DNA of 39,783 nt from Planctomycetota bacterium. Lineage in GTDB: Bacteria > Planctomycetota > PUPC01 > JACPCR01. The notes under the pieces were generated by a model, which had not been told where the DNA came from, did not search any database, and was given only the letters and a program-made list of their open reading frames with translations. This document shows, one piece after another, positions 17,364-25,140 of this stretch. Location: assembly GCA_030740295.1 (NCBI GenBank), contig JASLXP010001307.1:1-39783 (forward strand), in the 5' to 3' direction. The position numbers were made by a program, and so were the translations under genes. Every line of letters starts with the position of its first letter. The stretch's first letter is position 1.

Positions 17364-18833
17364 CTACTCTCCTTTGAACGTAAACAACTCGGCTTCCTGC
17401 AGGTAAAACTCCAGGCGGATTACCTGTCCCTTTAGAGATTCAATGGATTCGCTTTTCCATTTGATTTCGTGAGAGGTACTGTCCCCCGAAAAAACCTCGC
17501 AATCATCATAGTTGAAACCTTCAAGTGGTTTTCGCTTTTCATCAGAAATGCGCACCTGCATCTTTCCACCGGTGGCGACAGCATTAACTAGTAGTTTTCC
17601 GGCGGACCATTTGATCTTCCTCGAGCAAAGCACCCCGCCGCTTTTGGGGCCCTTCATTCCGCAGAATCCTTCCTTTCGTATTTTAGCCATTCCGTATGCG
17701 CCGGTTCGTTCGGTCGTACCGTGAGGTCCGTCCCAACCGCTGTAATAAAGCCACCATTCGTCCCCCACCTCGACCCAGGACGGACTCATGAAAATCATAG
17801 TATCGTCCCAAGAGCCCTCTTCACCCCATTCAACTATTTTGGGGCGCCCAGGCATTCTCTGGAAATGGATACCGTCGCGGCTGACAGCCAATTCCGTATA
17901 GATGTAATCATTCATTCGGAAGGGTTCGATAAATCCCCAGTAAATTCCTCCGTGATATCGAACGGCCATCCCATAATAGAAATTGAAGTGTGTTTCCGAA
18001 TCCTGGTTATCGGGAATCAGGAGAGTTTGAGGTTCCACAGTTTCCAGCCAATCGGTCCAGAGCGATTTACTGGCCATGCGAGCGACCCGGCGCGAAGCAC
18101 CTGTATCTACCATTTCCCCACGGAAGGTCCGATAAATATGTTTCGGTCGACAATACATCACATATTCTTTGCGATTCGGATCGAACACAACGGTATTGAA
18201 GTGGTCGCTGTGCAGATGCGCGAGGCGTTTATCGGATTTGAAATCCCAGTGAATACCGTCGTTCGAACCGATTAGCCGAATTCCACTTATGGGGCCAATG
18301 CCTGCCCCTTTGGCACGATACATCATCAAGAACCTGTAATCCTGGCTGTCAGCCTCAGGGACCTCAAGGATGCAGGGCGTGCATGTCTGCGCATTCGGGT
18401 ATTCATCCCAACCAAGGACGATATTATTGGGCTTTTTCTTGTAGGCCTTGAATAAACCCAGGTCTGGTTTTTCCCATCTGATGCCGTCCTTCGATTGGGC
18501 ATAGGCAATATGTGTGTTGTATTTGCGACCTTTCGCTTTGTCGCCGGCCACCTGGTCGTTGAGTTGGTACCACATCTTAAAGAGGCCGTCCTCTTCGTCT
18601 CGAATCACCCAATTGAAGCTTGGCTGATCTCCCTGTCCGAATATGGGATTGCCAGGATGTTTAGTTGCCTGGTGAAAAACCTGCCGTACGGCTTCACGTT
18701 TGTATTTGATGGCCCAATGGTTATCGATGACATAGTTGTCAAAAACGAATTGAGGCCGGTCACCTATCTCAATGGGTTCGACAGGGAGTCCATAGGTGGC
18801 CATGGGCAGAAATAGTAAAAGGCAGGACATCAT
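17364..18833 (-). CDS. Exported glycosidase-like protein (GH43/GH32-type five-bladed beta-propeller)
   Basis: A 489-residue protein with a short N-terminal signal (MMSCLLLFLPMATYG). Repeated propeller-blade sequences follow: AQSKDGIRWEKPD, GSNDGIHWDFKSD and SRDGIHFQRMPGRP. This spacing of x-S-x-DG-I-x-W elements is typical of GH43/GH32/GH68-superfamily propellers and related uncharacterised exported proteins. A C-terminal beta-sandwich of about 120 residues begins near GGVLCSRKIKWSAGKL. I cannot identify the three catalytic acids with confidence, so it may be a binding or unusual hydrolytic member. The ATG follows directly after the stop of the DUF3592 gene (TGA then ATG), so it is very likely translationally coupled with it. 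Confidence 0.65.
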   Translation of the reverse strand: MMSCLLLFLPMATYGLPVEPIEIGDRPQFVFDNYVIDNHWAIKYKREAVRQVFHQATKHPGNPIFGQGDQPSFNWVIRDEEDGLFKMWYQLNDQVAGDKAKGRKYNTHIAYAQSKDGIRWEKPDLGLFKAYKKKPNNIVLGWDEYPNAQTCTPCILEVPEADSQDYRFLMMYRAKGAGIGPISGIRLIGSNDGIHWDFKSDKRLAHLHSDHFNTVVFDPNRKEYVMYCRPKHIYRTFRGEMVDTGASRRVARMASKSLWTDWLETVEPQTLLIPDNQDSETHFNFYYGMAVRYHGGIYWGFIEPFRMNDYIYTELAVSRDGIHFQRMPGRPKIVEWGEEGSWDDTMIFMSPSWVEVGDEWWLYYSGWDGPHGTTERTGAYGMAKIRKEGFCGMKGPKSGGVLCSRKIKWSAGKLLVNAVATGGKMQVRISDEKRKPLEGFNYDDCEVFSGDSTSHEIKWKSESIESLKGQVIRLEFYLQEAELFTFKGE

Positions 18834-19331
18834 TCAGGATTGATTTCCGCGAAGCCTTTTGGTCAGTATCAGGACAATCCCAATAGAGGAAACAAGAATA
18901 CCGGCAAGGACCAAGTATTTCCCCAGACTCATGAGTTTCCTCAGAAATGGAAGTTCCTTTTCCGGCTCATAGGCTGTTATTTCCGGTTTCGTCGGATTGT
19001 AGTGGATATCGACGGTCGACCCGTTCTTAAACTTACTCTCTCGCGCAACCGCCAGGGCCTGGTCTCTTTCTTCGTAAGCCTCGCCGAACTTAGTCGTACC
19101 TTTAAACGGCTCATCATCAATCATGTAATCGAATTTGAATGCCGGATAGTAATAGGCGCCGCCACCTCGAGGATCTTTAGACACCCAGACATCCTGCGCG
19201 GTGACAGTCGCCTTCGCTTTGGGCCATCTTGTTTGGGATTCAATGTAATCCAGGCTCTGTCCCGCATTGAGCCGCAGGATCAGTCCGAAACCAATAATCA
19301 TGAATCCGAAAACTATGGTTGCGATCCGCAT
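18834..19331 (-). CDS. DUF3592-like membrane protein
   Basis: A 165-residue protein with one transmembrane helix at the N-terminus (~5-22) and another near the C-terminus (~138-158). A soluble beta-rich segment lies between them. The middle contains the DUF3592 pattern: WPKAKATVTAQDVW, a PAFKFDYMIDDEPF strand pair, then VDIHYNPTKPEITAYEP. The function of the family is unknown. It lies 27 bases after the Gfo/Idh stop and its TGA touches the ATG of the propeller gene, so the three genes look like one transcription unit. No strong ribosome site is visible upstream. Confidence 0.7.
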   Translation of the reverse strand: MRIATIVFGFMIIGFGLILRLNAGQSLDYIESQTRWPKAKATVTAQDVWVSKDPRGGGAYYYPAFKFDYMIDDEPFKGTTKFGEAYEERDQALAVARESKFKNGSTVDIHYNPTKPEITAYEPEKELPFLRKLMSLGKYLVLAGILVSSIGIVLILTKRLRGNQS

Positions 19332-19358
19332 TTGGCTGTGCCGGCAATTCGTGGCCGC

Positions 19359-20333
19359 TTAGAGTTTCACTTTCTCGAAATTTCCGGATTTCAGTGAATC
19401 GGATGCGGCGATGGAGACAGCGGCGCTTTTGGCTGCATCGGCGTACGGAGACCTGATCTTCGAGCCATCTCCTGAAAGGACGGCGTCAATAAAAGTCTGG
19501 TCCTCGATGAGTGTCGAATTGTTCGTATTTCTGAAGACCTCCGTTTTATTCTTCCGATTGATGCTGATGCTGCGCCGGCCCTGGTATTCGATGTAGAAAT
19601 CCTTGCCGTAGATATCAATTCCGACTTTCCCTCCGCCGGCCTGAAGGAAGCAGGCGCTGAAAATCGTACCCACGAGCCCGCTGGCGAACTCGAGGTGCAC
19701 CGCGGATGCATCCTGGATGTCGTACTTTTCGTGTTCTGTCATCAGGCCTTTCGAGGCGACCGCGGCCACTCTTTTAACATCGCCAAAAAGATAACGGGCC
19801 ATATCAAATGTATGTGTGGTCTGCTCGACGTGCTGCCCTCCTGAGAGTTTTTTCTGGCGCCACCACATGACACCTGGCATGCCACCCATCCAATAGCCTT
19901 TGATCATTCCGACCCCACGGCCATCCAGGAACTTCTTCATTCTCTCTACAATATCCAAATAGCGATCCTGATAGCCGACTGCCGTGATCAGTTTTTTTCG
20001 CTGAATTCCGGCACGGACCTTCCTGAGAGTTTCGACGTCTGCACCAACTGGCTTCTCGATGAACATGGGCACTCCATGTTTGATACACGCAAACTCCGGC
20101 GCTCCGTGGTCGCCCGGACGGATGCAGATATAGACTGCGTCGAGATCTTCGCTGGTCAGCATTTTGTTGAAGTCTGTATACGCGTTCGCATCGAACTTTG
20201 CCGCCGCAGCTTCGGCCTTGTCTCTCACAATGTCCGTCAGAGCAACAATGTTGGCATCTTTGATTTGCTCGAGATTTCGGAAGTGCATTCCTGCGATGCC
20301 GCCGGTGCCGATGAAGCCAAGTCTTACTGGCAT
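19359..20333 (-). CDS. Gfo/Idh/MocA-family oxidoreductase
   Basis: A 324-residue NAD(P)-dependent oxidoreductase. The Rossmann motif is GFIGTGGIAGMH (residues 6-17). The catalytic-lysine motif IEKPVG is intact (K94), and a QTTHTFDMARYLFG segment carries the His expected in sugar-acting members. I place the start at the ATG at 20333, which has GAGGAG about 8 bases upstream; an in-frame TTG five codons earlier overlaps that ribosome site and is unlikely. It leads a three-gene group with a DUF3592 protein and a propeller glycosidase-like protein, so it probably processes a released sugar or sugar derivative. The substrate is inference. Confidence 0.88.
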   Translation of the reverse strand: MPVRLGFIGTGGIAGMHFRNLEQIKDANIVALTDIVRDKAEAAAAKFDANAYTDFNKMLTSEDLDAVYICIRPGDHGAPEFACIKHGVPMFIEKPVGADVETLRKVRAGIQRKKLITAVGYQDRYLDIVERMKKFLDGRGVGMIKGYWMGGMPGVMWWRQKKLSGGQHVEQTTHTFDMARYLFGDVKRVAAVASKGLMTEHEKYDIQDASAVHLEFASGLVGTIFSACFLQAGGGKVGIDIYGKDFYIEYQGRRSISINRKNKTEVFRNTNNSTLIEDQTFIDAVLSGDGSKIRSPYADAAKSAAVSIAASDSLKSGNFEKVKL

Positions 20334-20526
20334 GTGTTGTCTCCTCAATTGGTGTCAGCTGTGAACGGACGACTGAGTCACGCTCATCAGGAAAGGGCGG
20401 ATTGTGCAGTTTGGCCAGCCGCCGTCAAGGGAGACAGGGAGAGGGGGGAGAGGGAGAGAACAATCGTCGCGCCCGAAGTCTGGCGACTTCGGCTACAACA
20501 TCGGGCAACTTCAATCTCCACTGGCG
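20334..20526. other. Spacer with small hairpin and purine-rich tract
   Basis: Between the peroxidase stop and the Gfo/Idh start. It holds an 8-bp stem (CCGAAGTC-TGGC-GACTTCGG, 20473-20492) about 35 bases beyond the peroxidase stop, without a following U-tract. It also has an almost pure purine run at 20429-20460. The hairpin might help end peroxidase transcription; both look like dispersed repeat types. Confidence 0.5.
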
Positions 20527-22116
20527 CTAGCTCTCTGGTCGATCCACCTTTAGGCCGCTTGGTACCGTGTAAGGGGCAACGTCGGCAAGATCCCAGACTG
20601 CCGGGTCGGTGAGGGCTTTGAGGAAGGCGAGTACCTGCTCGATCTCGGTGTCATTCAGTGAGCGGATGCTTCTCAGTCTGGGGTCGAGGTTCTTAAGAAT
20701 GGCGACCTGCACTGCGGGGGCGTCCTGGATTCGCTTGCGGAGATCAGGGCGGAGATTTCTTGGTGAGTAATTCAGAGCTGACCTGACCGGATCGAGGTGG
20801 TGTCTGACGGCATCCTCGAGATTATTGAAGGCACCATTGTGCATCCAGGGGCCGGTGACCGCGGTGTTTCTGAGCGGTGGGGTACGGAAGGTGAAGAGAT
20901 CCCGCTGCAGACCTGTTTCTTCCGCACGGCCGAGGTCGATTCCTTTCTTCTTGCCCGGGCCTATCTGAGGTACGCCGATGTTGTGATGCTCCTGATCGGT
21001 GAAGAGATTGCCAGAATGACAGGAGACGCAGTTTGCTTTGCCATGGAAAAGAACGGCCCCTTTGAGTGCGTCGTCAGACATCGCGTCCTTTTCGCCCCTG
21101 AGATATCTGTCCCATGGACTGTTGACGAGGGTGAAGGTGTCCGCCTCGAAGGCTGCGATGGCATTGGCTGCATGCTCAAAGCCGAGCTTGCGGACAGAGC
21201 GGTTCGGGTATGCCTGTTCAAACAGTCGCACGTAGGCCGGGATCTCACGAATCCGTCTTATCAACATCCGCCAGATGCCACGGAAGTCACTGTCGCTCAG
21301 CAAAGCGACTTCGTTGGGGGCGCCCTGAGTATCAATCTCGCCCATGCGGCCCCGCATTTCATCTCTTGATGTCGGGGGGAACATGGCCTGGGCGGCCAGC
21401 ACGTTATCCAGTTCGCGTGGGAGCTTCGTGCCGGCCGGGGTGATCAGTTTGCCCCATTCGTTCTTGGAGACGCGGCTGTCCCAGAACATCGTACGCCATT
21501 CATCAAAGCCACGATTGAAGATCTCTGGTGAATTGCGGGGAATGAAATCGCGTCCGTAACCGACTTGGCGATGCGCGCCGAGGAAAACCCCGCGAGTGCC
21601 GATAGGCAGTGAAATCTCATCTCCGGATTGAAACGCGGGATGATGGCACGTGGCGCAGGCGATGTCTTTATTGCCGCTAAGAATCTTGTCGAAGAAGAGA
21701 TTGCGTCCAAGCTCGATCTTTGCCCTGCTCTGCTTCGGCAGGTCTGGAAGGGCAGTGATTCCGGTCGAACTGAGTAGTCTTTCGAGCTCGGCATGAAAGC
21801 CCCTGCGGGATTCAATGACCGGCTCTTGAATATCGGTCATCTCGACAGCGGACCGCCTGACATGCGTGGAAGAGATGATTGGCTCGGGTGTGGGACGATT
21901 CTCCCCTATCGGGGTAGCCGAGCTGTGAGAATGATCGGGTTCAGAGACGTATGCGACGGCCCTCGTTTTCCTCTGTGCCTGGGGCGCAGGATGCAAATCT
22001 TGAACGTCCGCATCTGCTGTCGGCTGCGCTACAAGGCAGACGCCGGCGAATATGGCGAAGAGGCCAATGAAAGCACCACAGACGGCAGGAAGGACAATAT
22101 GTTTATTATGCATCAT
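20527..22116 (-). CDS. Di-haem cytochrome c peroxidase / MauG-family protein
   Basis: A 529-residue protein with an N-terminal hydrophobic helix (~8-30) acting as signal or anchor. A ~75-residue low-complexity linker rich in Pro, Ser and His follows, then the di-haem peroxidase core. The haem sites are C154-A-T-C-H158 and C363-V-S-C-H367. The C-terminal half contains FRTPPLRNTAVTGPWMHNGA and LEDAVRHHLDP, which are family hallmarks. Relatives reduce hydrogen peroxide (CcpA) or modify protein side chains (MauG); these cannot be told apart here. It would sit in the periplasm, perhaps tethered to the membrane. The two adjacent ATGs (22116 and 22113) are equally possible starts. The long linker between anchor and first haem is unusual in simple CcpA proteins. 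Confidence 0.87.
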   Translation of the reverse strand: MMHNKHIVLPAVCGAFIGLFAIFAGVCLVAQPTADADVQDLHPAPQAQRKTRAVAYVSEPDHSHSSATPIGENRPTPEPIISSTHVRRSAVEMTDIQEPVIESRRGFHAELERLLSSTGITALPDLPKQSRAKIELGRNLFFDKILSGNKDIACATCHHPAFQSGDEISLPIGTRGVFLGAHRQVGYGRDFIPRNSPEIFNRGFDEWRTMFWDSRVSKNEWGKLITPAGTKLPRELDNVLAAQAMFPPTSRDEMRGRMGEIDTQGAPNEVALLSDSDFRGIWRMLIRRIREIPAYVRLFEQAYPNRSVRKLGFEHAANAIAAFEADTFTLVNSPWDRYLRGEKDAMSDDALKGAVLFHGKANCVSCHSGNLFTDQEHHNIGVPQIGPGKKKGIDLGRAEETGLQRDLFTFRTPPLRNTAVTGPWMHNGAFNNLEDAVRHHLDPVRSALNYSPRNLRPDLRKRIQDAPAVQVAILKNLDPRLRSIRSLNDTEIEQVLAFLKALTDPAVWDLADVAPYTVPSGLKVDRPES

Positions 22117-22380
22117 TCGTTTTCCACTGAGTCAGAGTTCCAGAGGAATTCTCGGCACTGTTAAGTTTGTGCTGATGCGCCGAAGATGATCCGAGAGGGT
22201 TGCCTTCCGGTTTTGAAATCGGTTTTTGCGTCTATTGGCCTGTCCTCGTGGCTGGAATGCAGATTTCGGATCTGAAACCAGTTCGGGGAAGCGACGAATC
22301 ATCCCTGTCTGATACGAAATGACGCTCGAGGTTCGAGCCCCGGTTCAAGATTTGTGTTAACGAAACTTAAGCCTGATGCT
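22117..22380. other. Spacer between the peroxidase and pseudo-receiver genes
   Basis: 264 bases with no gene, no obvious repeat and no clear terminator. It is upstream of the di-haem peroxidase on the minus strand and would hold its promoter; none was recognised. Confidence 0.45.
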
Positions 22381-22758
22381 TCAGTTGCCAGCCAATGCCG
22401 CGCTGAGAACGCCTTTGAAATCGTCGGAAATCTGACCATTCGAACAGACGACACACCCCAGCTCCTGTGCGCGTTGCAGTTTGGGAGTTTCCATGTGGCC
22501 GCAGAATCCGATGAGTGGGATCGCCTGCGTTTCGCCGTCTTCCTTCAGCCTGGTAATGAGCGATTCGAAATCAAGATTCTGTTTGGAGAGCTCAATGACG
22601 ATGGCGGAGGGTCCACTGACTTTTGCCCGCTGGAGCGCGGTCTTGATGCCGATGGCCGCCTTGTAGTCGTAACCCGCGGACTGCACCTCACCTTTGAGCT
22701 TTGAGGCAAAAAAGAGGTCGGCAACAACGAGGATATTGGGAGACGACGGTTCGCTCAT
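22381..22758 (-). CDS. Pseudo-receiver domain protein coupled to lipA
   Basis: A 125-residue single-domain protein with the alternating beta/alpha pattern of a response-regulator receiver: ILVVADLF (strand 1), SAIVIELSKQ (strand 3), PLIGFCGHME (strand 4), CVVCSNGQIS (strand 5). The phospho-acceptor Asp position at the end of strand 3 is Glu (E56), only one acidic residue is seen after strand 1 (D14), and the conserved Lys after strand 5 is absent. So it should not be phosphorylated normally, and E56 could mimic a phosphorylated state. No output domain is attached. Its ATG overlaps the lipA stop (ATGA), so it is co-translated with lipoyl synthase. It is the last gene of the minus-strand run. 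Fold call moderate, function unknown. Confidence 0.6.
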   Translation of the reverse strand: MSEPSSPNILVVADLFFASKLKGEVQSAGYDYKAAIGIKTALQRAKVSGPSAIVIELSKQNLDFESLITRLKEDGETQAIPLIGFCGHMETPKLQRAQELGCVVCSNGQISDDFKGVLSAALAGN

Positions 22759-23633
22759 TCTCGGCTGGACTCCAGGGACTGGGTCTGATCCCAGGCGTGG
22801 TAAGAACTGCGGACAAGAGGCCCCGACTCCACGTGGCCGAACCCCATCTCGCTGCCCAGGTCTCGCAGCTTTTCGAATTCGTCAGGATGATAGTAGCGAT
22901 AAACCGGGTGGTGACGCTGCGACGGCCGGAGGTACTGTCCGATGGTCAGGATGTCGCAGCCGGTATCGGCGATCTGCTTCATGGCTTCGAGGAGCTCATC
23001 CCACTCTTCGCCGGCCCCGACCATGACTCCGCTTTTGGCCGGCATGGAAGCATCGAACTGCTTCGAACGCCTCAGCAGTTCGAGCGAGCGTTCAAACTTC
23101 GCCTGCGGCCGCATCCAGGGGTAAAGGCGGGGCACGGTCTCCAGGTTGTGATTCAAAATGTCCGGCCCGGATTCAATGATCGTCTTGAGCGCGTCCCAAT
23201 TCCCTTTGAGGTCCGGGATAAGAAGCTCAATCTGAATGCCCGGGCTCATTTCACGAATTTGACGGACCGTCTCGGTAAAAATGGGCGCGCCGCCGTGTTC
23301 GACTTCGTCACGATTCACGGAAGTGATCACGACATACTGAAGGTCAATGGCCGCTACTGCTTCAGCGACACGACGCGGCTCATCCCAGTCGAGTTCGAGT
23401 GGTCTGCCTGTTTTCACCGCGCAGAAGCCGCAACTGCGCGTGCAGATGTCGCCGAGGATCATGAACGTCGCTGTGCCATGGGCCCAGCACTCCGCCTGGT
23501 TCGGGCAGTGGGCCTCTTCGCACACCGTGTGAAGCTTCAGGCTGGTAAAGAGCTTATGAAGCTTTGGGGAATCGCCACCTCCAGGCAGCCTTACCTTGAG
23601 CCATGGCGGCTTGCGTTGCCTGGATAAATCCAT
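22755..23633 (-). CDS. lipA: Lipoyl synthase (radical SAM)
   Basis: Inserts two sulfur atoms into octanoyl-E2 or octanoyl-GcvH to make lipoate. From the ATG at 23633 (292 aa) it shows the auxiliary cluster CX4CX5C (C38, C43, C49, in VCEEAHCPNQAEC) and the radical-SAM CX3CX2C (C64, C68, C71, in CTRSCGFC). The late RSSYHA motif is also present. Residues KPPWLKVRLPGG match the usual N-terminus. An ATG at 23663 would add ten residues; upstream of that the frame runs into a heptamer repeat and is not coding. No clear ribosome site is visible at either start. It supplies the cofactor needed by the dehydrogenase complex whose E1 subunits are encoded at 27621-29557 on the same strand. The stop overlaps the next gene by four bases. 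Confidence 0.96.
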   Translation of the reverse strand: MDLSRQRKPPWLKVRLPGGGDSPKLHKLFTSLKLHTVCEEAHCPNQAECWAHGTATFMILGDICTRSCGFCAVKTGRPLELDWDEPRRVAEAVAAIDLQYVVITSVNRDEVEHGGAPIFTETVRQIREMSPGIQIELLIPDLKGNWDALKTIIESGPDILNHNLETVPRLYPWMRPQAKFERSLELLRRSKQFDASMPAKSGVMVGAGEEWDELLEAMKQIADTGCDILTIGQYLRPSQRHHPVYRYYHPDEFEKLRDLGSEMGFGHVESGPLVRSSYHAWDQTQSLESSRE

Positions 23634-23663
23634 GATGGGCGATTGGAGGATGGGGAGGTTCAT

Positions 23664-23698
23664 GGTGAATGGTTGATGGTTGATGGTTGATGGTTGAT
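23664..23698. repeat. Heptamer short tandem repeat, five units
   Basis: One GGTGAAT followed by four perfect GGTTGAT units. It lies just before the lipA start, in the spacer from the glutamine-synthetase-like gene, so its length could affect lipA expression. Same unit length (7) as the array at 15903-15937. Confidence 0.95.
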
Positions 23699-23792
23699 GG
23701 CCGCCTCGCCCTGGCGGATATCCCCAGGCTAAACGAGCAAAGATCGGACAAATCCGTCCGATCAATCCTATCTGCTATGCTGTGGCCTCCCA

Positions 23793-25127
23793 TCAAAACA
23801 CGCCGATGTAGTTGTCGTGCTCCCACTGGCTGATGCTGCGGTGGTATTCGTCCCACTCGTTGCGCTTTACCTGTATGTAATAATCCGCATAGGTCTCGCC
23901 GAGCGCGGCTTTGATTACTTCGTCCTGTTCCAGGCAGTCAATGGCATCGCAGAGCTTGTTGGGAAGCAGGCTGATGCCCCGTTCTTTCAGCTCCTGTTCC
24001 GGGACTTCGTAGAGGTTGTCTTTGTTGCAGGCGCCGGGATCCATTTTGTTGGCGATGCCGTCGAGCCCGGCTGCGAGGTAGACTGCTGCCGCAAGATATG
24101 GATTGGCTGCACCGTCCGCGACGCGGCTCTCGATGCGGCCGGGGCAGGGGATGCGAATCATCTGGGTGCGGTTGCCAAAGCCGTAGGTGATGTAGACGGG
24201 AGCCCAGGTGGCACCGGAATTGGGCGCGCTCACGATGAGGCGTTTGTAGCTGTTGACCAGTGGATTGGTCACCGCGGCCAGCGCTTTGGCGTGATGCAGG
24301 ATGCCGCCCATGAAATGGTAGGCCAGCTCGGTGATCCCGTTCTCATCGTTTTCATCGAGGAACAGCTCGGTTGTGTTCTCCAGATCCCACAGGCTCATGT
24401 GGAAGTGCAGGCCGTTGCCCGTCAGGTGCGAAAACGGTTTGGGCATAAACGTGCCATGCAGTCCATTCTCCTCGGCGATGGTTTTGACCATCCATTTGTA
24501 GAACGTGTGCCGGTCGGCGGTGGTCAATGCGTCCGAGTAAGTCCAGTTGATCTCGAACTGGCAGTTCGCGTCTTCGTGGTCGTTTGCGTAAGGGCCCCAG
24601 CCGAGGTTGGCGAGGTTACGCAAAAGCGTAGTCATGATATCGAGATTGCGGTGGAGCGCGCGGAGGTCGTAGCAGGGCTTGCCGAGGGTATCGAGCTTGT
24701 CCCACGATTGGTAAGAGCCGTCTTCCTGTTGTTGCACGAGCATAAATTCCGCCTCGACACCGGCATTGAATCTGTAGCCTAGTTCTTTCGCCTTTTCGAG
24801 CTGGCGCTGCAGGATCGTGCGCGGGCAATAGGGGAATGGCTCACCATCGACTTGGATGTTTCCTGCGACCCAGGCCATGTTTTTTCGCCATGGCACGATG
24901 GTCAGCGAATTGAAATCCGGAATGTTCGCCATTTCAGGGTCGTGCGGTCCCTGGCCCATTTCACCTGCCGCGAATCCTGCGAAACCTGCGCCCTCTTCGG
25001 CCATGCCGTCGATGTTTGTCACCGGGACGACCTTGGCTTTGGGCGCACCGGACATCTCGACAAACGAACAAAGGAAGAATTCGATCCCTTTTTCTTCAAC
25101 TAATGTCTTGACCTGATCCAGAGTCAT
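23793..25127 (-). CDS. Glutamine-synthetase-family ligase, GlnT / gamma-glutamylmethylamide synthetase-like
   Basis: A 444-residue ATP-dependent glutamate-amine ligase. The start at 25127 has a strong GAGGAGG ribosome site, which overlaps the stop of the preceding flavoprotein gene. Active-site segments are GVEAEFML (metal Glu residues near 125-127), HEDANCQFEIN, GNGLHFHMSL, NSYKRL and the ADGAANPYLA metal/ATP loop. The overall sequence (HEDANxQFEIN, FMPKPFSH, YHFMGGILHHA, SGATWAPVYI) resembles GlnT/GMAS proteins more than classical GlnA. Length equals what I recall for Methylovorus GMAS. So the amine could be ammonia or methylamine. The immediate neighbour, a SoxB-like protein, favours methylated-amine metabolism. 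The exact substrate is not settled. Confidence 0.85.
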   Translation of the reverse strand: MTLDQVKTLVEEKGIEFFLCSFVEMSGAPKAKVVPVTNIDGMAEEGAGFAGFAAGEMGQGPHDPEMANIPDFNSLTIVPWRKNMAWVAGNIQVDGEPFPYCPRTILQRQLEKAKELGYRFNAGVEAEFMLVQQQEDGSYQSWDKLDTLGKPCYDLRALHRNLDIMTTLLRNLANLGWGPYANDHEDANCQFEINWTYSDALTTADRHTFYKWMVKTIAEENGLHGTFMPKPFSHLTGNGLHFHMSLWDLENTTELFLDENDENGITELAYHFMGGILHHAKALAAVTNPLVNSYKRLIVSAPNSGATWAPVYITYGFGNRTQMIRIPCPGRIESRVADGAANPYLAAAVYLAAGLDGIANKMDPGACNKDNLYEVPEQELKERGISLLPNKLCDAIDCLEQDEVIKAALGETYADYYIQVKRNEWDEYHRSISQWEHDNYIGVF

Positions 25128-25140
25128 GGCAACAGCCTCC

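Noticed and set aside
22701..23627. 308-codon plus-strand frame across lipA
   Set aside because: Antisense shadow of lipoyl synthase; no domain recognised.
23634..23765. Longer N-terminus for lipoyl synthase
   Set aside because: The upstream frame is a translation of the heptamer repeat and does not resemble the family.
23817..24782. 321-codon plus-strand frame across the GMAS/GlnT-like gene
   Set aside because: Antisense to a well-conserved ligase; hydrophobic-looking composition is a product of the complementary codons.
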